Assembly: GCA_900757485.1 (NCBI GenBank)
Contig: CAAEOA010000248.1
Coordinates: 1-13,289, forward strand
Source of the DNA: Oscillospiraceae bacterium
GTDB taxonomy: Bacteria > Bacillota > Clostridia > Oscillospirales > Ruminococcaceae
Direction: 5' to 3'
DNA length: 13,289 bases
Below are positions 7,409-13,019 of this stretch, piece after piece. The notes under the pieces are model-generated. The model had not been told where the DNA came from, searched no databases, and saw nothing but the letters and a program-made list of their open reading frames with translations. The translations under genes and the position numbers were made by a program. Position 1 is the first letter of the stretch; each line of letters begins with the position of its first letter.

Positions 7409-7666
7409 ATGAGAAAAGAAATATTAAAATTTGAAAGAATCAGAAATTTACGAATCGACCATGATTTTACGCAAAAACAGATAGCTGAATATTTAAATAT
7501 AAAACAAAACACATATTCTCAATATGAAATAGGTATTTTAAATTATCCGATTGATATTTTAATCAAACTTTCCGTTTTTTATCAAACCAGTGTAGATTAT
7601 CTTTTAGGGCTAACAGATAATCCTGCTCCTTATGAAAGAAAGAAAAAAACTGCTTTAATCAGATAA
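7409..7666 (+). CDS. XRE family helix-turn-helix regulator (first copy)
   Basis: An 85-residue protein that is almost entirely one Cro/CI-type HTH domain. The recognition unit is RNLRIDHDFTQKQIAEYLNI followed by KQNTYSQYEIG, and helices 4-5 end in the common SVDYLLGLTD. A short basic tail (ERKKKTALIR) follows. There is no effector or protease domain, so it probably acts as a small dimeric repressor. GAGGTGAG lies 12 nt before the ATG, a long but usable spacing. It probably binds the dyad upstream and controls itself and the divergent RHDFG gene. A paralogue follows 67 nt downstream. Confidence 0.9.
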   Translation: MRKEILKFERIRNLRIDHDFTQKQIAEYLNIKQNTYSQYEIGILNYPIDILIKLSVFYQTSVDYLLGLTDNPAPYERKKKTALIR

Positions 7667-7674
7667 TCAATCCG

Positions 7675-7719
7675 TGTGTCAAAACTTCGACAAAATTTCT
7701 TTGTATAATTCCAATTGTA
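7675..7719. repeat. Direct repeat, copy B (upstream of the second XRE gene)
   Basis: This 45-nt stretch repeats 7271-7316. On the minus strand it still encodes QLELYKEIL before the frame is lost to a deletion and a stop codon, so it is a relic of the RHDFG gene's 5' end. It contains TATAAT at 7704-7709, placed 25 nt before the second XRE start, and may serve as that gene's -10. In copy A the same bases are plain coding sequence. Confidence 0.8.
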
Positions 7720-7733
7720 GCAGAGGTGATTCT

Positions 7734-7973
7734 ATGTACCAGCATATACGGGATATCAGAGAAGATCATGATTTATCTCAAAAACAAATGGCAGAATTAT
7801 TAAACATCGGACAAACAACCTATTCCGATTATGAATTGGGAAAAATTAATATTCCCATTGAAATATTAAAAAAGCTCTCTTTATATTTCAACACCAGTAT
7901 TGATTATTTATTAGATATGACAGATGAAAAAGAACCCTACCCCAGAAAGAAAAACATTTCATCATTGATATAA
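7734..7973 (+). CDS. XRE family helix-turn-helix regulator (second copy)
   Basis: A 79-residue paralogue of the preceding regulator, with the same length, order and tail: IREDHDLSQKQMAELLNIGQ and TTYSDYELG align with the first copy, and TSIDYLLDMTD and PYPRKKN match its end. By eye, just over half the residues are identical. The ATG at 7734 has AGAGGTGAT 3 nt upstream; an earlier in-frame ATG at 7674 would translate the repeat relic and is rejected. It lacks the large operator of copy one, so its control has probably diverged. It ends 12 nt inside the convergent ATPase gene. Confidence 0.88.
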   Translation: MYQHIRDIREDHDLSQKQMAELLNIGQTTYSDYELGKINIPIEILKKLSLYFNTSIDYLLDMTDEKEPYPRKKNISSLI

Positions 7974-9074
7974 GTGCTGTGCGGCAGGATAATATCTCTC
8001 CATTTCCGCAATTACTTCTTCCTGTATCTTCTCTACCCGGGCAAAATCAATTCCCAACCGATAAATCCGCTCCAAATCATCATGCAGCTGTTTTGCGGTC
8101 TGTAAAGACTTTACCGCCTCCTGCAATATTTCCTTTGCCGCCCGCTTGTTAAAGCTCATACGCTGTTTCCTCAGCTTGAGCTTTTCTTTGTCTGTGAACC
8201 GTGAAGAATGAATCACACGATATGGCTGGACATTAAAATATATGTATTGATTCTGAGTGACAAAACCAAGCCTCAATTCAGGAATGAAAAGATGCTCCAG
8301 CTTCTCCCGCTGTGCCAGCGGACAATAACAGCTGTAAATGTCATATCCGTTATCCAGCGCAAAGGAACGCAATGCGCCAAGCAAAACGCGGGAAGCCGCC
8401 GAATATTCATCGTATATCACATAGATTCTGTCGCAAATCGCCGTGACGCTGTTTGTATAAGAAAGAATTCCTTTGGGAGTAATGGCACTGAGCAGGCGCT
8501 TGCGCTCTGTCCCGGGACCGATCTTTTTGTCCGGCAGTTCTTTCTGCGCCAGTTTCTGCGCCAGTCTGATTACCTTTGCATAATCGGTACACTCTGCCGC
8601 AGTGCGGTAGTTATCGCCCAGCAAGGCGGCTGCACCGCTCAGATAGCAGCAGCAACGATGGTGGCATTCCTTGATTTTTCGATCAAGATCAGCCGCCTCC
8701 GCCCGGTGTGCAGCAACCTTAGGATAGTCAAAACTGCCATACAAACTCACAATCGTTTCATACGCAATCGGCAGTTTGGGTTCAATGGCATGGGGCGGTG
8801 TCCCATCCGCAATGACCGTTCTGCTGTCATGCAAAATAACTCCGTCCAGAGAATCCGGATCAGAGGAGCAATGAATATTTTCAATAAAACTTTCCTGTTC
8901 TGACAATCTTTCGGCAATCGTTTTCATCATGGTTGATTTTCCGCTGCCCGGACAGCCTTTAATGACATAACAATTGTCGGTCAGCTTCGGATCGTTAATT
9001 TCGGTAAAATAAGAGGAAAATCCGTTCGGAGAATTTGCTCCCAGAAAAAAATCTGCCGATTTAGCGGTTTCCAT
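7962..9074 (-). CDS. Tandem P-loop ATPase, PRK06851-like, second P-loop degenerate
   Basis: The 370-residue protein has two related halves. The first carries Walker A GCPGSGKST (G40-T48), then HCSSDPDSLDGVIL and the DGTPPHAIEP motif. The second half repeats the order (YVIYDEYSAASRVLL near residue 222, CYCPLAQREKLEHLFIPEL, and a VQPYRVI segment), but the glycines and lysine of the P-loop are gone. This matches my recollection of the PRK06851 family of uncharacterised ATPases in spore-forming Firmicutes, which usually keeps both P-loops. The function is unknown. The C-terminal 90 residues are strongly charged and helical. No membrane segment is present. GGGGA lies 7 nt before the ATG. The 3' end overlaps the convergent XRE gene by 12 nt. 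Confidence 0.8.
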   Translation of the reverse strand: METAKSADFFLGANSPNGFSSYFTEINDPKLTDNCYVIKGCPGSGKSTMMKTIAERLSEQESFIENIHCSSDPDSLDGVILHDSRTVIADGTPPHAIEPKLPIAYETIVSLYGSFDYPKVAAHRAEAADLDRKIKECHHRCCCYLSGAAALLGDNYRTAAECTDYAKVIRLAQKLAQKELPDKKIGPGTERKRLLSAITPKGILSYTNSVTAICDRIYVIYDEYSAASRVLLGALRSFALDNGYDIYSCYCPLAQREKLEHLFIPELRLGFVTQNQYIYFNVQPYRVIHSSRFTDKEKLKLRKQRMSFNKRAAKEILQEAVKSLQTAKQLHDDLERIYRLGIDFARVEKIQEEVIAEMERYYPAAQHLYQ

Positions 9075-9091
9075 AAATAAATCCCCATTTC

Positions 9092-9137
9092 TCCGCAGAT
9101 GCTAGTATCCGTAAGACTCAAACCGCCTCTCTGCGGA
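9092..9137 (-). promoter_or_regulatory. Stem-forming mRNA leader of the tandem P-loop ATPase
   Basis: On the minus strand TCCGCAGA (9137-9130) can pair with TCTGCGGA (9099-9092) to form an 8-bp stem around a 30-nt loop. The stem ends 5-6 nt before the GGGGA ribosome binding site, a position from which it could control translation. I do not recognise a known riboswitch class in it. The loop sequence has little further pairing, so a protein or RNA ligand would be needed for regulation. Confidence 0.35.
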
Positions 9138-9324
9138 AAAGCGATTTTTTTGCAGGACAAATCCAAACTGCAATGATGTCTGAAAATATTTTTGCAGTCA
9201 AATACACCCTGATTTATGTTATTCATTCGGAGACATTTTTGATACTGTTTTCTGTGTTTTACCGAAAAAAATAAACAAAATGCCTTAATTTTATAAAATA
9301 ATCTGTTTTCGTTCTGTCCGTGTG

Positions 9325-9353
9325 TTGACTTCTGTATCCTAACTTTCTATAAT
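9325..9353 (+). promoter_or_regulatory. SigA promoter of pduL
   Basis: TTGACT (9325-9330), a 17-nt spacer and a perfect TATAAT (9348-9353) lie 49 nt before the pduL start. No operator or leader structure is obvious, so expression may be constitutive. Confidence 0.85.
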
Positions 9354-9402
9354 AAATACATAAAAATACTTTGCCGCATCAGACGGCGGAACGGAGTTTG
9401 TA

Positions 9403-9984
9403 ATGGGAAAAACTTTTATCGTTGAAACTTCTGCAAGACATGTCCATGTTACTGCGGAGGATTTGGAAATACTGTTCGGAAAAGGCGCAACACTAACAAA
9501 TAAAAAGGATTTGTCGCAGCCCGGTCAGTTTGCGTGTGAAGAACGGGTCAATGTCGTTGGGCCAAAGGGTGAATTGAAAAACGTCAGCATTTTAGGGCCG
9601 GTACGTCCTGCCACCCAAATTGAAGTGTCTGCAACCGATGCCAGAGCACTGGGCGTCACCGCATTCATTCGGGAATCCGGTGATATTGCCGGAACAGCCG
9701 GCTGCAAATTAGTCGGTCCTTGCGGAGAAGTAGAATTATCGGAAGGCGTTATTGTCGCAAAACGCCACATTCACATGACTCCCGCAGACGCAGAAGCGTT
9801 TCAGGTGAAAGACAAAGATATCGTTTGGGTAAAGGTTGCCACGCCGGAACGCTCCATCGTCTTTGGCGATGTCGTTGTTCGTGTCAGTCCGAAATTTGCT
9901 CTTGCAATGCATATTGACACCGATGAGTCAAATGCCGCAAACGCGTTTAAAAATGACGGCGGCGAAATTATTACAATCGATTAA
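9403..9984 (+). CDS. pduL: PduL-type phosphate acyltransferase (phosphotransacylase)
   Basis: The 193-residue enzyme interconverts acyl-CoA and acyl phosphate (acetyl or propionyl), a step that lets acetate or propionate kinase make ATP. Both PduL domains are present. The first carries the zinc-ligand SARHVHVT (H13, H15) and the loop DLSQPGQFACEERV; the second repeats the pattern as AKRHIHMT (H122, H124). The protein starts right at the first domain and has no N-terminal extension of the kind that targets microcompartment PduL, so it is likely cytosolic. No shell, kinase or diol dehydratase gene is nearby. GGAG sits 7 nt before the ATG. It is probably a housekeeping fermentation enzyme that replaces or supplements Pta. 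Confidence 0.94.
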   Translation: MGKTFIVETSARHVHVTAEDLEILFGKGATLTNKKDLSQPGQFACEERVNVVGPKGELKNVSILGPVRPATQIEVSATDARALGVTAFIRESGDIAGTAGCKLVGPCGEVELSEGVIVAKRHIHMTPADAEAFQVKDKDIVWVKVATPERSIVFGDVVVRVSPKFALAMHIDTDESNAANAFKNDGGEIITID

Positions 9985-9990
9985 TCAAAT

Positions 9991-10034
9991 AAAAAAACTG
10001 CGTCGGCGCAATATACAGCGCTGACGCGGTTTTT
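9991..10034. terminator. Bidirectional terminator between pduL and the MerR-type gene
   Basis: A GC-rich stem (about 10000-10009 pairing with 10018-10027, one internal mismatch, 8-nt loop) is flanked by seven A residues at 9991-9997 and five T residues at 10030-10034. Each strand therefore has a U-tail, and the hairpin ends both convergent genes. Confidence 0.88.
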
Positions 10035-10100
10035 GTTACAGCGGTGGCAAACAGTCGAAATTTTGAAACAATAACCTGCCTCCAAAATCGAATTTTTCCA

Positions 10101-10856
10101 TCAAACCTGATAGAACTGCTTGACGGCTTCCAGAAAGAATGACGGTGAAATGCCTTCATAATATTTTTGAAAACGCTCGTCACTGCCGTACATTTCCACC
10201 AAACCGATATGTGCCTGCGGAGAATACATTTCGGGTGTCCAGAAATGGAGCAGCCACTCTTTGTGTAATCGGCAAGCTTCTATTGCTTCGGCGCAATGAG
10301 AATCTCCTTTTTTCTCTGCGGCTTTGAGCAAATCAAGATACCTGATTTCCAACGTTTTTGCCTGTTCCCATTGATTTTCGCTCAATCCGGAAATACGCTG
10401 ATTGGTTTTTTTGATGCTGTCTTCTCCATATTTTTCACGAACTTCTTCTCCATACTTTCTTTCATTAGAGTCAATCAATTCTTTTTTGAAGCCCGCAAAC
10501 TTTTCGCTGTCAGTCATTATTATCTCCCCTTCCATTGCCGCAATGGTGCTATTGAGATTATGAATCAACTGCTCCAATTGCGATTTTTTTCGAAGGAGTG
10601 CAAGCAGATGCTCTTGCAGTACGCTTTTTGGATCAAAATCCGGCGAAGACAAAAGCAACTGAATTTCATCCAGGCTTACATCCAACTCCCGATAAAACAA
10701 AATCTGCTGTAATCTGTCAACTTCTTCTTCTCGGTATACCCGATAAAGATTCTTTTCATCCCGCTTCGGTGTCAACAAACCGATTTCATCATAATAACGC
10801 AATGCGCGGGTACTGATACCGGACAAGTCCGCAAGTTCTTTAATGGAATAAGTCAT
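10101..10856 (-). CDS. MerR family transcriptional regulator with TipAS domain
   Basis: The 251-residue protein has an N-terminal MerR winged helix (about 1-70; SIKELADLSGISTRALRYYDEIGLL), a linking coiled coil (about 78-112) and a C-terminal TipAS ligand-binding domain (about 120-248; the H-x-x-W run in ACRLHKEWLLHFW, then the MYGSDERFQKYYEG motif). Relatives are TipAL, which binds thiopeptide antibiotics, and Mta-like activators of multidrug exporters. The natural ligand here is unknown, and no transporter lies beside it, so it may regulate itself or distant genes. The ATG has a perfect GGAGGTG 6 nt upstream. Its promoter has the 19-nt spacer typical of MerR targets, pointing to autoregulation. 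Confidence 0.93.
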   Translation of the reverse strand: MTYSIKELADLSGISTRALRYYDEIGLLTPKRDEKNLYRVYREEEVDRLQQILFYRELDVSLDEIQLLLSSPDFDPKSVLQEHLLALLRKKSQLEQLIHNLNSTIAAMEGEIIMTDSEKFAGFKKELIDSNERKYGEEVREKYGEDSIKKTNQRISGLSENQWEQAKTLEIRYLDLLKAAEKKGDSHCAEAIEACRLHKEWLLHFWTPEMYSPQAHIGLVEMYGSDERFQKYYEGISPSFFLEAVKQFYQV

Positions 10857-10876
10857 CTTCTCACCTCCTCAGCGTC

Positions 10877-10907
10877 AGTATAAACGATGACGTAACGAGA
10901 ATGTCAA
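10877..10907 (-). promoter_or_regulatory. MerR-type promoter with 19-nt spacer
   Basis: On the minus strand a consensus -35 TTGACA (10907-10902) and a -10 TATACT (10882-10877) are separated by 19 nt. MerR proteins activate promoters with this over-long spacer by twisting the DNA. An imperfect dyad lies in the spacer, and CGTCA (10873-10877) with TGACG (10888-10892) forms a second short inverted repeat. It lies 21 nt before the gene, consistent with autoactivation. Confidence 0.75.
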
Positions 10908-11032
10908 CCCTTTTTTTAATATTTTATCACATGAAACGCAAGACTGCAATATTTTGACAGATTATGCAGGTTTGTCTGAGCGTTCAAAAGACAGCAGAAC
11001 CTGTTTCATCAACGCCGGCAAAACATCGTGGC

Positions 11033-11062
11033 GCATATTTGGCTGAGCGGTACTTCATAATA
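11033..11062 (+). promoter_or_regulatory. Possible SigG-type (forespore) promoter of the DUF1905 gene
   Basis: GCATA (11033-11037), an 18-nt spacer and CATAATA (11056-11062) fit the Bacillus SigG consensus (GHATR, 17-18 nt, CATNHTA) at every defined position. Transcription would start close to the ribosome binding site, leaving a leader of only about 16 nt. The boxes are short and AT-rich, so a chance match is possible. A TTGACA at 10954-10959 has no -10 partner. Confidence 0.4.
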
Positions 11063-11084
11063 ATACCGAAAGGAGTGTCAGCAG

Positions 11085-11369
11085 ATGAATCTTAAAATAT
11101 ATGAATTTGATGCCGAGATTCAAAAGGTACCCGATATAGACGGTGCTTATGTAGAAATTCCGTTTGATGTAAAAAAAGAGTTCGGCAAAGGGCGGGTTCC
11201 CGTCAAAGCTTGGTTTGACGGCATTCTGTATTGCGGCAGTTTGGTGCGAATGGGAACACCCTGCCATATCATCGGAATCCGCAAAGATATCCGGGCAAAG
11301 ATTCAAAAACAGCCGGGTGACACCGTTGCGGTAAAAATACAAGAACGTGATCCGGCTGCGGAACGTTGA
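11085..11369 (+). CDS. DUF1905 domain-containing protein
   Basis: The 94-residue protein matches DUF1905 along its whole length, with the characteristic DGAYVEIPFDVKKEFG, VKAWFDG, GSLVRMGTPCHIIGIRKDIR and QPGDTV segments. The fold is a small beta-barrel; its function is not established. It stands alone here, whereas in other genomes this domain is sometimes fused to a YdeI-like OmdA domain. AAAGGAG lies 10 nt before the ATG. It may be part of a sporulation setting, since a SigG-like promoter precedes it and gpr follows on the other strand, but that is inference. Confidence 0.9.
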   Translation: MNLKIYEFDAEIQKVPDIDGAYVEIPFDVKKEFGKGRVPVKAWFDGILYCGSLVRMGTPCHIIGIRKDIRAKIQKQPGDTVAVKIQERDPAAER

Positions 11370-11392
11370 TTTTTGGGAATAGGCTTCTGACG

Positions 11393-11436
11393 CCCGCCCT
11401 GCACACTGCCAATTGTATTGCAGTGTACAGGGCGGG
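11393..11436. repeat. GC-rich inverted repeat between the convergent DUF1905 and gpr genes
   Basis: CCCGCCCTG (11393-11401) and ACACTG (11403-11408) pair with CAGTGT (11421-11426) and CAGGGCGGG (11428-11436), giving a 15-bp stem with one mismatch and a 12-nt loop. Neither strand has a U-tract after it, so it is not a standard Rho-independent terminator. It sits between two converging genes and may end or stabilise both transcripts. Confidence 0.7.
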
Positions 11437-11464
11437 TATCCGTTAACTCAAAAAAGGATTCTTA

Positions 11465-12334
11465 TCAAGAAACCAACGCAGTAATATCTTCTATTGACAG
11501 AGACGGCTGCAACGCCTTGTTGATGGCAAGCGATAAGGTTCTGGCAGACTTTTCTATAATTACATCAATCTCCCGAGGCGTCACCATCATGGTTTCCCCC
11601 TTTGCCGAGAGCAAAGGGTTTTGTCCCTCGCCGGACAACTCATGTGCAATGGTACTCATATCCACTACGGTGGGAACACCGATTGCAATTACTGGCATCC
11701 CCAATGTATGCTGGTTTACTTCTTTTCGTTTGTTCTGCACTCCGGCTCCCGGTGCAATGCCGGTATTACTGATCTGTACCGTCGTACCCAATCTGTCGAT
11801 ACTCTTAGAAGCGAGGGCATCAATCACCACGACAGCGGCGGGTTTTGTTTTGTCAGTCAAAGATAAAATGATTTCAGCGGTTTCAATTCCTGTCTGTCCC
11901 AACACGCCGGGAGCAATGGCAGCCGCGCTGCGCAAGCCCTCCAATCCGATACTTTTTGCCATTTCCGAAGAAATATGCCGGGTTGCCAGAGTATGATCAA
12001 TCGTTTTCGGTCCCAGCGCATCAGGAGTGATATCATTATTTCCCAGCCCAACCACCAAAACCAATCCTTCTTTCGGAAGCATTGCCTCTATTTCCTCTGC
12101 AATTGCAGTGATTTCATCTTCGTAGTTTTGTGCCGCACGTTCAAAGGAAGACACCGAAACAGTCACATACTTTCCAATCGGCTTGCCGACCTGCTGTGCC
12201 GCCGTTTCATCGACCACCTCCACCCTGGTGATCTTAACTCCGTTGCGTTCTTCTTCACTGCGTACAACGCCCTCCGGCATCTGCTCCCCCGCAAATTCTA
12301 CCGCTTCTACTGCCAAATCGGTTCTGATAGACAT
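11465..12334 (-). CDS. gpr: Germination protease GPR
   Basis: GPR is made as a zymogen in the forespore and degrades the small acid-soluble spore proteins on germination. The 289-residue protein opens MSIRTDLAVEA, and keeps the two conserved aspartates in NDITPDALGPK and VVIDALASKS, the PGVLGQTGIET and GVPTVVD segments, and the MMVTPREIDVIIEK end. It is shorter than Bacillus GPR (about 370) because the long insert before the VTP motif is absent. The ATG at 12334 has AGGAAG 10 nt upstream; with it, the stretch before the Bacillus-type TD/LA processing site is only six residues. An in-frame ATG at 12409 would lengthen this to 31 but has no ribosome binding site. The gene is divergent from rpsT, a common order; spoIIP does not follow it. 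Confidence 0.93.
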   Translation of the reverse strand: MSIRTDLAVEAVEFAGEQMPEGVVRSEEERNGVKITRVEVVDETAAQQVGKPIGKYVTVSVSSFERAAQNYEDEITAIAEEIEAMLPKEGLVLVVGLGNNDITPDALGPKTIDHTLATRHISSEMAKSIGLEGLRSAAAIAPGVLGQTGIETAEIILSLTDKTKPAAVVVIDALASKSIDRLGTTVQISNTGIAPGAGVQNKRKEVNQHTLGMPVIAIGVPTVVDMSTIAHELSGEGQNPLLSAKGETMMVTPREIDVIIEKSARTLSLAINKALQPSLSIEDITALVS

Positions 12335-12393
12335 ACTGATTTTTCTTCCTTTCTGCTTTTCTGATTTGTTTTTCAAAAAATTCAAAAATCCTC

Positions 12394-12422
12394 TTGCAAT
12401 CTTTCTCATTTCATGGTAATAT
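12394..12422 (+). promoter_or_regulatory. Promoter of rpsT
   Basis: TTGCAA (12394-12399), a 17-nt spacer and TAATAT (12417-12422), with an extended -10 TGG just before it, lie about 130 nt upstream of rpsT. An overlapping TATAAT (12420-12425) would need a 20-nt spacer. The site overlaps the rejected 5' extension of gpr. No clear promoter for gpr itself was found. Confidence 0.6.
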
Positions 12423-12452
12423 AATATCTGTTGTCATGGGTGCATTGTGTCT

Positions 12453-12479
12453 AAAGACCTGTTAACCCGCAGGTTTTTT
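12453..12479 (+). terminator. Hairpin with U-run in the rpsT leader (possible attenuator)
   Basis: AAAGACCTGT (12453-12462) pairs with GCAGGTTTTT (12469-12478), counting two G-U pairs, around a 6-nt loop, and the 3' arm runs into T residues to 12479. It lies about 25-50 nt after the predicted start of the rpsT transcript and before the gene, so it could be a conditional terminator. A competing structure was not established. Confidence 0.4.
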
Positions 12480-12550
12480 GTTTCTGTGACGTTACTTCCG
12501 GCATTTAGTGTTTCCTGCACGGTGCCAAATATGAGAAGGAGGTGCGATTT

Positions 12551-12808
12551 ATGCCAAATATTAAATCCGCGAAAAAAAGAGTAAAAGTAAACGCTACAAA
12601 AGCGCTTCGCAATAAAGCAATGAAATCCAATTTAAAAACAATCTTAAAGAAAGCTGATGCAGCTATCGCTGAGAATTCCGCTGACAAAGAGGCTGTTGTA
12701 AAACTGGCTGTGAAACGTTTGGATCAGGCAGGTGCCAAAGGCTTGCTTCATAAAAACAATGTTGCAAGAAAGAAATCCAATCTGGTCAGCAAGCTCAACA
12801 AAGCGTAA
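12551..12808 (+). CDS. rpsT: 30S ribosomal protein S20
   Basis: The 85-residue, strongly basic protein is S20, which binds 16S rRNA and helps assemble the small subunit. It shows the family's helical hairpin pattern, opening MPNIKSAKKRVKVN and continuing with an alanine- and lysine-rich middle and the LDQAGAKGLLHKNNVARKKS segment near the end. AAGGAGGTG lies 6 nt before the ATG; a GTG at 12542 overlaps this site and is rejected. It has its own promoter, a leader hairpin and a strong terminator, so it is a single-gene unit. Confidence 0.98.
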   Translation: MPNIKSAKKRVKVNATKALRNKAMKSNLKTILKKADAAIAENSADKEAVVKLAVKRLDQAGAKGLLHKNNVARKKSNLVSKLNKA

Positions 12809-12834
12809 GACCGCTTAATTTCTCAAATAAAGAG

Positions 12835-12876
12835 GACAATGCTTCCCAACCTCTGAAGCATTGTCTTTTATTTTTT
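12835..12876 (+). terminator. Rho-independent terminator of rpsT
   Basis: An 11-bp perfect stem (GACAATGCTTC, 12835-12845, with 12855-12865) and a 9-nt loop are followed by TTTTATTTTTT. It begins 26 nt after the rpsT stop codon. Confidence 0.95.
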
Positions 12877-12984
12877 GAAATGATGTCGGTACCGCTGCGA
12901 AGATACGGCAGAGATATCCTTATAGATCAATTTGTAAACATTTTGTTAAACTTTGCCGAAATTCTGATTTTTGTTCAAAATAGT

Positions 12985-13013
12985 TTGACAAAGGAATTGC
13001 GGTATGATAGAAT
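12985..13013 (+). promoter_or_regulatory. SigA promoter of the rplU operon
   Basis: A consensus TTGACA (12985-12990), a 17-nt spacer and TAGAAT (13008-13013) precede rplU by about 97 nt, leaving room for the structured leader. Confidence 0.8.
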
Positions 13014-13019
13014 AATAAA

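Larger units (their letters stand above)
9075..9402. other. Intergenic region between the divergent ATPase and pduL genes
   Basis: This 328-nt stretch has no credible gene. Left to right it holds the ATPase ribosome binding site and stem-forming leader (9092-9137), a weak minus-strand promoter candidate (TTGACT at 9201-9196, 17 nt, CATCAT), an AT-rich stretch with no clear signal (about 9230-9320), and the strong pduL promoter (9325-9353). Confidence 0.7.

Noticed and set aside
7063..7973. Toxin-antitoxin system made of the RHDFG protein and the XRE regulators
   Set aside because: The layout is suggestive, but the small protein has no toxin motif and is divergent rather than co-transcribed, so the label would be guesswork.
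8208..8903. 231-codon plus-strand open frame
   Set aside because: It lies wholly inside the tandem P-loop ATPase gene on the other strand, which has clear motifs; the plus-strand product resembles no family and has no ribosome binding site.
10962..11036. Minus-strand 24-codon frame (MRHDVLPALMKQVLLSFERSDKPA type) between the MerR-type and DUF1905 genes
   Set aside because: The product looks protein-like, but there is no ribosome binding site, an in-frame stop lies just upstream, and it is too short to assign; at most a decayed gene fragment.
12335..12480. SigG or SigF promoter for gpr
   Set aside because: No pair of boxes with acceptable spacing was found on the minus strand; the best candidate had mismatches in both boxes.
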